Assembly (NCBI GenBank): GCA_021732845.1
Contig: JAKFUF010000066.1
Location: 1 to 44,953, forward strand
Direction: 5' to 3'
From: Planctomycetaceae bacterium
GTDB taxonomy: Bacteria > Planctomycetota > Planctomycetia > Planctomycetales > Planctomycetaceae
Length of the DNA: 44,953 nt
Shown: positions 26,424 to 34,431 of the stretch, piece after piece
How positions within the stretch are numbered: position 1 is the stretch's first letter
Layout of the letters: each line of letters begins with the position of its first letter
Translations under genes and position numbers: made by a program
Notes under the pieces: model-generated
What the model saw: only the letters and a program-made list of their open reading frames with translations
What the model was told of the DNA's origin: nothing
The model's database searches: none

Positions 26424-27422
26424 ATGGACAATCGACCCCGCCCACTGACCCCAGCCGCGAATTCGTGTGGCGACTGCGACGCGGTCGACCGCCGCAACTT
26501 CCTCCGCACGGTGGGAGCCACGGCTCTGGCCGCAGGCATTTCGCCGCTGCTGCAGACCCGCCTGTTTGCCGCGCCGACTCCACAAAGCGGAGCCGAGTCG
26601 GTCGTCGGCCAGTTGTATCAGTCACTGTCTGACACGCAGAAAAAGACAATTGCCTTCCCCATCGAGCACGAGCTGCGGAAGAAGATCAACGCCAACTGGC
26701 AGATCACCAAGCCCCGGATCCAAGACGACTTCTACACCGATGCCCAGCGGGCGCTGGTCGAGCAGATCGTGCAAAAGGTCACGACGCCGGAAGGGTTCGA
26801 GAAGCTGAAGCAGCAGATGGAGGATGACTCCGGCGGAATCGGCGACTACAGCATCGCCCTGTTCGGAACTCCGGGGTCCGGCGCGTTCGAGTGGGAGCTG
26901 ACGGGCCGGCACCTGACGCTGCGCGCCGACGGGAACACGATCGACAAGGCGGCCTTTGGCGGACCGCTGATCTACGGTCACAGTCAAGAGGACCCCAAGA
27001 AGAACCTGTTCCACAACCAGACGATCAAGGTCAACGAGGTCTTCAAGGCGCTGGATGCCAAGCAGGCGGAACGGGCCCTCATCGCCAAGGCACCGCCCGA
27101 AGCCGCTGTGCAGCTCCAGGGCGCTTCGGGGAAGTTCCCCGGTCTGGCCGTTGGCGAACTGAGCAGCGATCAGCGAACGCTCTTCGAAACGACCTTGAAG
27201 GCACTGCTCGCCACCTACCGCAAGGAAGATGTGGACGAGGTCTTCGAGGTGATCAAAGGCGGCGGTGGCCTGGAGAAGCTGCATCTCGCCTACTATCGCC
27301 AGGAAGATATCGGCAACGACAAAGAATGGGACATCTGGCGGGTTGAAGGCCCGTCACTCGTGTGGCACTTCCGCGGTGCCCCTCACGTCCATGCCTACAT
27401 CAACATCGGCATGGTTGGTTAA
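26424..27422 (+). CDS. DUF3500 family Tat-exported protein
   Basis: The 332-residue protein starts at the ATG at 26424 (AGGA nine bases upstream) and carries a twin-arginine leader, VDRRNFLRTVGATALAAG. The body matches the DUF3500 layout: IAFPIEHELRKKINANWQIT, an internal YSIALFGTPGSGAFEWEL, TGRHLTLRADGNTIDKAAFG and a C-terminal WDIWRVEGPSLVWHFRGAPH with VHAYINIG. The biochemical role of this family is not established. A strong hairpin follows the stop. Confidence 0.85.
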   Translation: MDNRPRPLTPAANSCGDCDAVDRRNFLRTVGATALAAGISPLLQTRLFAAPTPQSGAESVVGQLYQSLSDTQKKTIAFPIEHELRKKINANWQITKPRIQDDFYTDAQRALVEQIVQKVTTPEGFEKLKQQMEDDSGGIGDYSIALFGTPGSGAFEWELTGRHLTLRADGNTIDKAAFGGPLIYGHSQEDPKKNLFHNQTIKVNEVFKALDAKQAERALIAKAPPEAAVQLQGASGKFPGLAVGELSSDQRTLFETTLKALLATYRKEDVDEVFEVIKGGGGLEKLHLAYYRQEDIGNDKEWDIWRVEGPSLVWHFRGAPHVHAYINIGMVG

Positions 27423-27433
27423 TCGTGGTCGCT

Positions 27434-27469
27434 GCCGGCGGGCCGGGCATTCACCGCCCGGTCGCCGGC
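27434..27469 (+). terminator. Strong GC hairpin after the DUF3500 gene
   Basis: The nested arms gccggcg...cgccggc and ccgggc...gcccgg form a 13-bp stem with a small internal bulge and a 7-base loop, starting 12 bases after the stop codon. No T-run follows, so termination would be of the non-canonical hairpin type. Confidence 0.5.
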
Positions 27470-27503
27470 ACCTCTGACTCGACATCGTTTATTGGGACAC
27501 TGC

Positions 27504-27887
27504 ATGCCGACGGCTGTGTTGTTAATTGCGCATGGCAGCCGGCGTGCGGCGGCGAATGCCGACCTCGACGAACTGGCCGCGATGCTGCGGGCCAAAAACG
27601 TCGCCCCCATCATTGAGACGTCGTATCTGGATGTTGCCGCTCCTGACATTCCCACGGGCGCGAAAGCATGCATCGCCCGCGGGGCGGACATCGTGAAGAT
27701 GTTCCCATACTTCCTCTCGGCGGGGGCTCACGTCGTCGACGATCTCCAGCACTACCAACGGGAGCTTTCCACAGAATTTCCCGCGGTCGAGTTCGTGGTC
27801 TGCCCGCACCTGGGCCTGCATCCGCTGATGGTGCAGATTGTTCTGGACCGCTTGGGCGAAGCGCTGAGTCCATCGGCCGTGGATTAA
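27504..27887 (+). CDS. Small single-domain CbiX/SirB-like chelatase
   Basis: The 127-residue protein is of the size of single-domain CbiX-type chelatases, which insert cobalt or iron into sirohydrochlorin for cobalamin or siroheme synthesis. The two metal-binding histidines are visible: His10 in LLIAHGSRRAAAN and His76 in PYFLSAGAHVVDD. The ATG at 27504 places AHGSR at the standard distance from the N-terminus. It lies 81 bases after the DUF3500 gene, with a hairpin in between. No other corrin or siroheme gene is near, so the metal and pathway cannot be fixed. Confidence 0.88.
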   Translation: MPTAVLLIAHGSRRAAANADLDELAAMLRAKNVAPIIETSYLDVAAPDIPTGAKACIARGADIVKMFPYFLSAGAHVVDDLQHYQRELSTEFPAVEFVVCPHLGLHPLMVQIVLDRLGEALSPSAVD

Positions 27888-27908
27888 TCGGTTCGCACGT
27901 GATGCGCG

Positions 27909-28862
27909 TCAGGGGACATCGATTTGGTAAAGATCGTGTCGCCCCTCGCGCTCGGACACGATGACGAGATGCCTGCCATTGGGGTGCCAGGCGGGATAGT
28001 CATCGCGTTCCGGGTGATCGGTGACGCGTTCCAATCCCGAACCGTCCGTGTTGATGACATAGATCTCGTAGTTATTGTCGCGGTTGCTGACGAAGGCGAT
28101 CCGCTTGCCATCCGGTGAGAATTTCGGGCGAATATCCTGCTGCGGGCTGTGAACAACCCGTCGCGGCTGGGTGCCATCGGCATTCACAAGGTAGATGTCG
28201 TAGTCGCCCGCGCGCGTCGAGCTGAACACGATCTGCTTTCCGTCGGGCGAGAAGCTCGGCCAGTTGTTGATCCCGTCGCTGTCAATCAGCACCTTACGCT
28301 CCGTGGCTTGCAGCGAGACCGAGTAGATTCCCTGGCGTCCACCTGATCCATCCGGAAAGGCATAGAGCACCCGAGTGCCATCCGGTGAGAAGGCCGGGCT
28401 GCGGACTCCGGAAAATCCGCCGGAGGGCGGCACTTCCGCATCTTTGTTCTGCTGGGTGTCGCGGATCACAAGGGCGAGGCTGAGATTGCCGCGGCTCTGC
28501 ACAAAGGCGAGGTGCCGGCCGTTGGCGGAGACGGCCGGTTCAAACTCGGACCGGTTGGAGGCGGCGTGCAGTGGCTCGGACATAGCGTCCAGACGTTTCC
28601 AACGCATCAGGCGGAAGAGCGCCGGCGTCTCCTGCACCGCGTAGACGATCTCCTCCCCTTGTGCGACAACGACCGGATCACGCTTGAAGCGTCCATCAGT
28701 CGTCAACCGCACTGGCTCACCAGCGAAGACATTGGATGCTCCAGGCAGGAAAGTCTGCAGGAGCGTGAGTGTGAAACACAGCCACAACGCGGATTGCAGC
28801 TTGGCTCCCGCGTTGGCCGGCCGTCCCACAGAATTTCCCCGCTCTGGGTCACAACAGTTCAT
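27909..28862 (-). CDS. Exported TolB-like WD40/PD40 beta-propeller protein
   Basis: The 317-residue protein has an internal hydrophobic segment near residues 24-45 (LQSALWLCFTLTLLQTFLPG) that acts as a signal peptide or anchor, then a six-bladed-type propeller built from TolB-like PD40 repeats: SPAFSPDGTRVLYAFPDGSG, NWPSFSPDGKQIVFSSTRAG, IRPKFSPDGKRIAFVSNRDN and the last blade DDYPAWHPNGRHLVIVSERE. The start ATG at 28862 has GGAGG 11 bases upstream and lies inside the 3' end of the upstream DUF1501 gene (14-base overlap), so translation is probably coupled. It is not the Tol-Pal TolB gene by context. Confidence 0.85.
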   Translation of the reverse strand: MNCCDPERGNSVGRPANAGAKLQSALWLCFTLTLLQTFLPGASNVFAGEPVRLTTDGRFKRDPVVVAQGEEIVYAVQETPALFRLMRWKRLDAMSEPLHAASNRSEFEPAVSANGRHLAFVQSRGNLSLALVIRDTQQNKDAEVPPSGGFSGVRSPAFSPDGTRVLYAFPDGSGGRQGIYSVSLQATERKVLIDSDGINNWPSFSPDGKQIVFSSTRAGDYDIYLVNADGTQPRRVVHSPQQDIRPKFSPDGKRIAFVSNRDNNYEIYVINTDGSGLERVTDHPERDDYPAWHPNGRHLVIVSEREGRHDLYQIDVP

Positions 28863-30186
28863 CGATGACCCGGCCTCCATCCAGCACGTTGAGTTCGGCG
28901 CGGGCCTGGGTGTCCAGCCCGGCCAGGTGCGTGATCGTCGTGCCGACCATCAGCGGCGTGATCGGGCTGGTGACTGGATTCTCTCCGTACTTGTCGCTCT
29001 CGCCAATGACCCGGCCCGTTTCCAAACCGGCACCGGCCCACACCGAAAAGTAGCACGATGGCCAGTGATCGCGCGAGGCCCGGTTGTTGATCTTCGGAGT
29101 CCGGCCAAACTCCCCCATGGCGACAACCAGCGTGGAATTCAGCAGACCCCGGTCGTCGAGGTCATCCAGCAGCGCGGAAAACGCCCGGTCGAAGACCGGC
29201 CCATGGTAGTCCTGCAGCAGTTCGAAGTTGTAGATGTGCGTGTCCCAGCCGAAGTCACAGTTCGGCGTCATGCACTCCACGTACTGGCTCCAGTTGACCT
29301 GAATGTACGGGACGCCCGCCTCCACCAGCCGGCGGGCCAGCAGGCAGCTCTGGCCGAACGTCGTCTGCCCGTACGCGGCACGCCGCGCTTCCGGCTCGGC
29401 CGTCAAATCAAAGGCGTTTCGCGCGGCTGGGTTGGTCAGGAGGCCATAAGCCGACTGATACGTCCGGGTCCAGTCCGCGTATCCGTGGCTGTCGAGCGCG
29501 TGCCGCGAGGCATCCAGGGACGTGAGCAGGGTGCGACGGTCGCTGACTCGGTCTGGCGACAGCCCTTCCAGCAGTTGCAACGCCGGGATTTCAACAGCCC
29601 CCGTCTCCGAACAGCTCACCATGAACGGGTCGTAGGTCTTGGACAGCGTGCCGCCGCCATAGCCGTCGATCCGGCGGACGATGTCGCAGGGAATGCCCCG
29701 TCCGACCGCGACGAACGGAGGCAGAGTACTGCGATGGCCCCGGTGGCGCGCGATGATCGAGCCAAAGCATGGCTTGACCGGCTCGGGGCGATCCTTGAAA
29801 CCCGTCAATCCCACGGTTCCCGCGTCGGGATGCCCGGACTCGGTCGTTACATGCGAACGGATCAGCGTGAATTTGTCGCTGCGATGGGCCAGGCGCGGCA
29901 GCAGCTCCGAGTAACGCACCCCCGGCGTCTGGGTGGCCACCGTGCCAAACGGACCCCGGTATTCCCCGGGGGCCAGTGGCTTCGGATCGAAGGTGTCGAG
30001 GTGGCTGGGGGCACCCCACAGCCAGACAAAAATCACCGACTTCGCTCTCACCGCCTCAGCCGCGCCCAGCGTGCCCGTCAGGCCCGGTAACGCCCCCATC
30101 AGTGGCAGTGACGCTCCGACCCTGAGAAAACCGCGCCGGGACAAGCCACCGCAATCCCGCGATCGGAATTTCCCAATGTCGAACAT
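28849..30186 (-). CDS. DUF1501 family exported protein, second copy
   Basis: The 445-residue protein carries a Tat leader (CGGLSRRGFLRVGASLPLMG, residues 12-31). The DUF1501 features are VIFVWLWGAPSHLDTFDPKP, LPRLAHRSDKFTLIRS, WDTHIYN, LVVAMGEFGRTPKIN, and RDHWPSCYFSVWAGAG. It is clearly different in sequence from the copy at 9.4-10.8 kb. The ATG at 30186 is preferred over the frame start at 30219 because GGGAG lies nine bases upstream and the leader then has a normal length. It overlaps the TolB-like gene. No DUF1549/DUF1553 gene is beside it. Confidence 0.92.
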   Translation of the reverse strand: MFDIGKFRSRDCGGLSRRGFLRVGASLPLMGALPGLTGTLGAAEAVRAKSVIFVWLWGAPSHLDTFDPKPLAPGEYRGPFGTVATQTPGVRYSELLPRLAHRSDKFTLIRSHVTTESGHPDAGTVGLTGFKDRPEPVKPCFGSIIARHRGHRSTLPPFVAVGRGIPCDIVRRIDGYGGGTLSKTYDPFMVSCSETGAVEIPALQLLEGLSPDRVSDRRTLLTSLDASRHALDSHGYADWTRTYQSAYGLLTNPAARNAFDLTAEPEARRAAYGQTTFGQSCLLARRLVEAGVPYIQVNWSQYVECMTPNCDFGWDTHIYNFELLQDYHGPVFDRAFSALLDDLDDRGLLNSTLVVAMGEFGRTPKINNRASRDHWPSCYFSVWAGAGLETGRVIGESDKYGENPVTSPITPLMVGTTITHLAGLDTQARAELNVLDGGRVIDELL

Positions 30187-30473
30187 TTCCTGACGCTCCC
30201 GTTCAAGACGCTGTTGCACGCAGATGTTTCAAACAATGTACCAAGCGATTCAGGGTACGAATCCAAGCCAGAGTCAGATCACCCTACCATTGGTTGCGGC
30301 GTGTGTCGAGGTGTTGCACCGGGCCGGTTCATCCGCCGGTTTGATCGTCGGCTTGTCGGAGGCGATCCGTGGACGGTGAACGGTGGACGAGTCTTGGTTC
30401 GACGGGGAGCATTTTCACTGGGTATGCTGTTGCAGGAACAAATTCCCTCATCTGATTCCCTGTGGGAGCCACC

Positions 30474-31763
30474 ATGTCGAATGTGTCGCGGCGGCAGTTT
30501 CTGGGTTCAACGTTGGCGATGGGTGCGGCGGGGTTGATCAATCGTCCGGCCAAGGCCGGTCCGAACGAGACGGTGGGAGTGGCAGTGCTGGGGGCGAGCC
30601 GCGGAGCCTCGCTGGCGACGCACTTCGAGAAGCTTGCTGACAGTCAAGTCGTGGCGATCTGCGAAGTCGATGAAGCCCGCGGCAACAAGCTCGCCGATGA
30701 AATCGGGAAACTGGCGGGCAAGCGGCCGCCGGTGGTCAGCGACTTTCGTACGCTGCTCGACAAGGCCGATGTCGACGCGATTGCCATTGCCACGCCCGAC
30801 CACTGGCACGCCCCCGCGACCATCATGGCCTGCGTGGCCGGCAAGGATGTTTACGTCGAGAAGCCAGCCTCGCACAACATCGCCGAAGGCCGTCTGGCGA
30901 TCAACGCCGCCCGCAAGCACAAGCGGATTGTGCAGCACGGCACGAATCTGCGGGGAGCCACGCACTATCAGGAGGCGTGGAAGCTGCTCAAGGATGGGGT
31001 GATCGGGAAGGTGCTGATGGTCAAGGCGATCAACAACCAGCGCCGCGGCCGCCTGGAGGCCCGCACGGACGAGCCAGTTCCAGCCGGGGTCAACTACAAC
31101 ATGTGGCTCGGCCCTGCGGCCGAGCGGCCCTTCAACCGCAATCGCTTCCATGGCGCGTGGCACTGGCACTGGGAGTACGGCTGTGGCGACCTGGGCAACG
31201 ACGGCATCCATCAGATCGACCTCGGCCGGTGGGCGCTGGGGCTCAAAGCGCCCAAGGCTGTCTCCTGCAGCGGTGCCAAGCTCGGTTCGCGCGGCGATGC
31301 CCAGGAGACGCCCGACACCATGATCGTCACCTGGGAATACGATGATCTGCTCTATGTGTTCGAGCAGCGCGACTTCACCCCGTACCGGATGCAGGGACAC
31401 CGTCAGGACAACGACAACATCTTTTATGGCGAGAACGGCTACCTGATGATCGACCGCGACGGCTACCGTGTCTTCCATGATCGCGGCAAGCCGGGGGTGG
31501 TCGTCACGAACCAATGGAATGACCCGCCGCACCACTTCCAAAACTTCATCGACTGCATCAAGAGCCGCCAGCACGAGAACCTGCTGGCCGACATCGAAGA
31601 GGGGCACTATTCGTCGCTCTTGTGCCACATGGGCAACATCGCCTACCGGGTCGGCCGCAAGCTGGAATTCGACGCGGCGACCGAGACATTCAAGAACGAT
31701 AAGGACGCCAATCTGCTGCTGAGCCGCGAGTACCGCAAGGGGTTTGAGCTGCCTTCAATTTAG
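30474..31763 (+). CDS. Tat-exported Gfo/Idh/MocA family oxidoreductase
   Basis: The 429-residue protein begins with a twin-arginine leader (SRRQFLGSTLAMGAAG) and then a Rossmann-fold NAD(P)-binding domain: TVGVAVLGASRGASLATHFE, CEVDEARG and AIATPDHWHAPAT, with the catalytic-region EKP motif (DVYVEKPASHN, around 128-138). The C-terminal domain carries GNDGIHQIDLGRW, the usual H-x3-D-type active-site helix. Such enzymes oxidise or isomerise sugars and related polyols. In planctomycetes they are often exported with the cofactor bound. GGGAG lies five bases before the start. It is divergent from the DUF1501 gene, with 287 bases between them and no clear promoter picked. Confidence 0.92.
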   Translation: MSNVSRRQFLGSTLAMGAAGLINRPAKAGPNETVGVAVLGASRGASLATHFEKLADSQVVAICEVDEARGNKLADEIGKLAGKRPPVVSDFRTLLDKADVDAIAIATPDHWHAPATIMACVAGKDVYVEKPASHNIAEGRLAINAARKHKRIVQHGTNLRGATHYQEAWKLLKDGVIGKVLMVKAINNQRRGRLEARTDEPVPAGVNYNMWLGPAAERPFNRNRFHGAWHWHWEYGCGDLGNDGIHQIDLGRWALGLKAPKAVSCSGAKLGSRGDAQETPDTMIVTWEYDDLLYVFEQRDFTPYRMQGHRQDNDNIFYGENGYLMIDRDGYRVFHDRGKPGVVVTNQWNDPPHHFQNFIDCIKSRQHENLLADIEEGHYSSLLCHMGNIAYRVGRKLEFDAATETFKNDKDANLLLSREYRKGFELPSI

Positions 31764-31795
31764 AGGCGGGACATACCCTTCAACAGAATTGCGGT

Positions 31796-31821
31796 CAGGT
31801 TGCTCCATGCGGGGCAACCTG
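31796..31821. terminator. Hairpin between the oxidoreductase and LRR-like genes
   Basis: The arms caggttgc and gcaacctg make a perfect 8-bp stem with a 10-base loop, 33 bases after the oxidoreductase stop and 25 bases before the next ATG. With no T-run it could end transcription weakly or act in the leader of the next gene. Confidence 0.35.
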
Positions 31822-31846
31822 TTGGTGATGCAGCCGGAGCCATTCC

Positions 31847-32638
31847 ATGTCGAAAATTGCCGCGCGGCTCGAATCGCTTCGCCAAAGAATCGCTGACTCC
31901 AATGAGCCGGACACCGCGCCCGGCTACCTGGAGCGCGTGGCCATCACGCCGACAGGGAGCGTTTTCAATTTTGACTTCCATGGTGACCACGCTGGTGACT
32001 CCATTGCCGATCTGATGCAGACCTTGGCGCAGCCAACCATCGCTCCCTACGTTCGCTCAATTGTTCTTCGAGGTCCTGACGAAGGCGCAAATGGAACGCG
32101 AAACTGGGATCTTGAACCGCTGCTGGCCAAGGACGCGATGTTCTCGCAGTTGAAGGTGTTCTCGATCCAACTGAATCAGCCGGGGGACCACAACCGCTCG
32201 ATCGTCGCCTCGGACTATGAGGAAGACGGAATCCTGGCACGGCTCCTAGCCAAAGCGCCGGGAATCGAGGAATTGACCGCCCCATCCGCCCCCAGCGCCG
32301 CATTCTTCGGGGTGGGAGTTCGACCGATTCGGCTCCTGAGCATTGATGCCGGGTACGACACTCAACACTTCATCTTGAACCTCGCCAAGTCTTCATGCTT
32401 CCCCAACCTGCAATGCCTTCAATGGGGTGAGTATCACGAAACCTACATACCAGACTATCAGGAAAAGTGTACTCTCAGGCAGGATTATCGACTGCTGTTC
32501 GGGTCGAATGCGTTTGCTTCGGTCAGATTCTTCCAGTGGCGCAATCCAACATACACCGACGAGGAGATTCGAGAATTCAAGGCCATGAAACCGGCACTGC
32601 AGCTTCTCGTCGTGCGTGATTCGAGTCGCTACGTGTAG
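31847..32638 (+). CDS. Hypothetical LRR-like cytoplasmic protein
   Basis: The 263-residue product has no signal peptide. Its spacing of hydrophobic residues (IEELTAPSAP, PIRLLSIDAGYDTQHFIL, FPNLQCLQWGEYHE, ALQLLVVRDSS) hints at irregular leucine-rich repeats like those of STM4015-type proteins. That likeness is from memory and weak. It reads as a normal coding sequence, and it lies convergent to the epmB gene. Confidence 0.6.
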   Translation: MSKIAARLESLRQRIADSNEPDTAPGYLERVAITPTGSVFNFDFHGDHAGDSIADLMQTLAQPTIAPYVRSIVLRGPDEGANGTRNWDLEPLLAKDAMFSQLKVFSIQLNQPGDHNRSIVASDYEEDGILARLLAKAPGIEELTAPSAPSAAFFGVGVRPIRLLSIDAGYDTQHFILNLAKSSCFPNLQCLQWGEYHETYIPDYQEKCTLRQDYRLLFGSNAFASVRFFQWRNPTYTDEEIREFKAMKPALQLLVVRDSSRYV

Positions 32639-32682
32639 GTTCCCTTGCAGGACCAACGCAAGCGCCGACGAACGTGAGAAAT

Positions 32683-33693
32683 TCACACCACCGGCGTTTT
32701 GTGCAGCTCGCCGGGGATCTCCTGGACATACGACGGCACGGCATAGCCCGGCAGGCGGCGGCGAAGTTCGGCAATCAGCGCTTTGCCTGTCTCCACAGGA
32801 ACTTCGAAGTGGCTCGTCCCAGCCACGCGGTCGAGCTGGTTCAGGTAATACGGCAGCACCCCCAGATTGACGAGATCTTCACACAATCTCGTCAATGTGT
32901 CCGCATTGTCGTTGACGCCGCGAAGCAGGACCGCCTGGTTCAACACGGTCATGCCGCCGCGCACGAGGTGTCGCAGTGCCAACCGGCAGTCCTCGGAAAG
33001 CTCGCGGGGATGATTGGCATGCACCACCATGTAGGTGGCCCACGAGTGTTGCGTCAGCAGTTCGATCAGCGGCGGTGTCACCCGGTCGGGTAGGACGATC
33101 GGCAGCCGCGAATGGACGCGCAGCCGGCTGAGATGCGGAATCTCCGCCAGCCTGCCAAGCAGTTGCGAAAGCCGCGCGTCGGTCAGCATCAGCGGGTCGC
33201 CGCCGCTGAGGATGATCTCGTGGATCGAACTGTCCGCGGCCAGTTCACGCAGTGCCGGTTCCCAGTCCTCCATTCGGCGTGGCTCGATGCCATACGGATA
33301 GTGCCGGCGGAAGCAGTAACGGCAGTTGATGGCGCAGACCCCGGCGGCAATGAGCAGCGCCCGTCCCGCATATTTGTGCAGCATCCCTGGCGCCCGGCGG
33401 GCAGACTGGTCGCCGACGGCGTCGTGGCTGAAACCTGCCGCGTCCACCAATTCGGCGCTCAGTGGCAGGACCTGTCGCAACAGCGGGTCCGCGGGGTTCT
33501 GGGGTTCCATCCGCGCGAGGTAGCTGCGGGGAACCATCAGTGGAAATGTCCCCGCGCCGGCCTGCGCGGCGGGCAGCAGCGAACGTGGGAGTCCAAGCGA
33601 CTGGAGCAGCACGAGTGGATCGCGAATGGCTTCGGCCAGCGACCGGTGCCAGTCGGAGTGACTTGCCATCAGCAGTGGATCGCGGCTCGGCAC
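32683..33693 (-). CDS. epmB: EF-P (R)-beta-lysylation aminomutase, EpmB/YjeK-like
   Basis: The 336-residue radical SAM enzyme belongs to the lysine 2,3-aminomutase family. EpmB turns (S)-alpha-lysine into (R)-beta-lysine for attachment to elongation factor P. Seen are the 4Fe-4S/SAM motif CAINCRYCF (Cys120, Cys124, Cys127), SGGDPLML, and the C-terminal HKTP with Lys332 at the place of the PLP lysine. The length and N-terminal SDWHRSLAEAIRDP fit the short EpmB type rather than the longer KamA. The start is a GTG at 33693 with GGAGG nine bases upstream; an ATG at 33669 lacks such a site. Neither epmA nor efp is in the window. Confidence 0.88.
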   Translation of the reverse strand: MPSRDPLLMASHSDWHRSLAEAIRDPLVLLQSLGLPRSLLPAAQAGAGTFPLMVPRSYLARMEPQNPADPLLRQVLPLSAELVDAAGFSHDAVGDQSARRAPGMLHKYAGRALLIAAGVCAINCRYCFRRHYPYGIEPRRMEDWEPALRELAADSSIHEIILSGGDPLMLTDARLSQLLGRLAEIPHLSRLRVHSRLPIVLPDRVTPPLIELLTQHSWATYMVVHANHPRELSEDCRLALRHLVRGGMTVLNQAVLLRGVNDNADTLTRLCEDLVNLGVLPYYLNQLDRVAGTSHFEVPVETGKALIAELRRRLPGYAVPSYVQEIPGELHKTPVV

Positions 33694-33720
33694 GAGCCTC
33701 AGCCTCCCAGCCGGCGGACC

Positions 33721-33765
33721 AAAAAATACGCCGGGCAGTCGCGCGAATCGCGTGAGTGCCCGGCG
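33721..33765 (-). terminator. Intrinsic terminator of fae
   Basis: Read on the minus strand, the arms cgccgggca and tgcccggcg (33757-33765 and 33729-33737) form a perfect 9-bp stem, with a second cgcg/cgcg pairing inside the loop. The stem is followed by TATTTTTT (33721-33728). It lies 32 bases past the fae stop and just before the epmB start. This is the clearest intrinsic terminator in the window. Confidence 0.85.
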
Positions 33766-33796
33766 GAGTGAATTATCACAGCGTCCTGCCTGAAAA

Positions 33797-34294
33797 TTAC
33801 ACGCCGGAGAACGGGTGCTTGGCGGTGTCTTTCTTGGCGAGCATCTCGGCCACGGCGGGTTCGCCCTTCATGGCGCGGGAGATCGAGAGCTTGGTGGCTT
33901 CGTAGTTGAATTCAAAAATCTTCTTGTCGTCGGCCGCTTCCCAGTGAATGAACACACCGCAGACGATGACGAGGTTTTCGCACTGATCCTTGGGAATCAC
34001 ACCGGCTTCGACGCTGTCGGCCACGGCTTTGGCCACGGCGTACTGGGCTGGGCCAAACATCTGCACGGCCTGACGGGCACCGCCAATGGTGACCTTGGTG
34101 ATCATCACGGTGGCCGGCTTGACGGCCAGATTGGGGGTGAGGACGGCCAGCAGGTTGCTGTGTCCCTTGGACTGATTGGCCAGCGCGGTGGCAAATGCCG
34201 TTCCGACCGGACCTGACTTGTCGCCGATCAGCAGGTCAATGTGGGCGATTTCATTGCCGTCACCAACCAGCGCTTCACCAATGTACATCGACAT
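33797..34294 (-). CDS. fae: Formaldehyde-activating enzyme Fae
   Basis: The 165-residue cytoplasmic enzyme condenses formaldehyde with tetrahydromethanopterin to methylene-H4MPT, the first step of H4MPT-linked C1 oxidation. The family core is plain: YIGEALVGDGNEIAHIDLLI with the catalytic-type histidine at residue 18, DKSGPVGTAFATALANQSKG, TPNLAVKPATVMITKVTI and AVAKAVADSVEAGVIPKDQC. The length matches stand-alone Fae. The ATG at 34294 is set by AGGAG six bases upstream; the frame continues to 34921 but that part is not coding. An intrinsic terminator follows. The gene is divergent from the ATP-grasp gene. Other H4MPT genes (mch, mtdB, fhc) are not in the window. Confidence 0.95.
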   Translation of the reverse strand: MSMYIGEALVGDGNEIAHIDLLIGDKSGPVGTAFATALANQSKGHSNLLAVLTPNLAVKPATVMITKVTIGGARQAVQMFGPAQYAVAKAVADSVEAGVIPKDQCENLVIVCGVFIHWEAADDKKIFEFNYEATKLSISRAMKGEPAVAEMLAKKDTAKHPFSGV

Positions 34295-34431
34295 GCGGCT
34301 CTCCTGAATACCTGCTACGGACTTCTGGCCTGAACGTGTTAATATAGACAGACCCGGGACGGTGCCTTGATAACACGTCGTGTCGCTGAATGCCAGTTTC
34401 GGGGGTGAAAAACCGTGAGTCCGAGGATTCG

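Noticed and set aside
28684-30090. Plus-strand frame of 468 codons opposite DUF1501
   Set aside because: It is Arg/Gln/His-rich shadow coding, and the Tat leader and motifs on the other strand decide.
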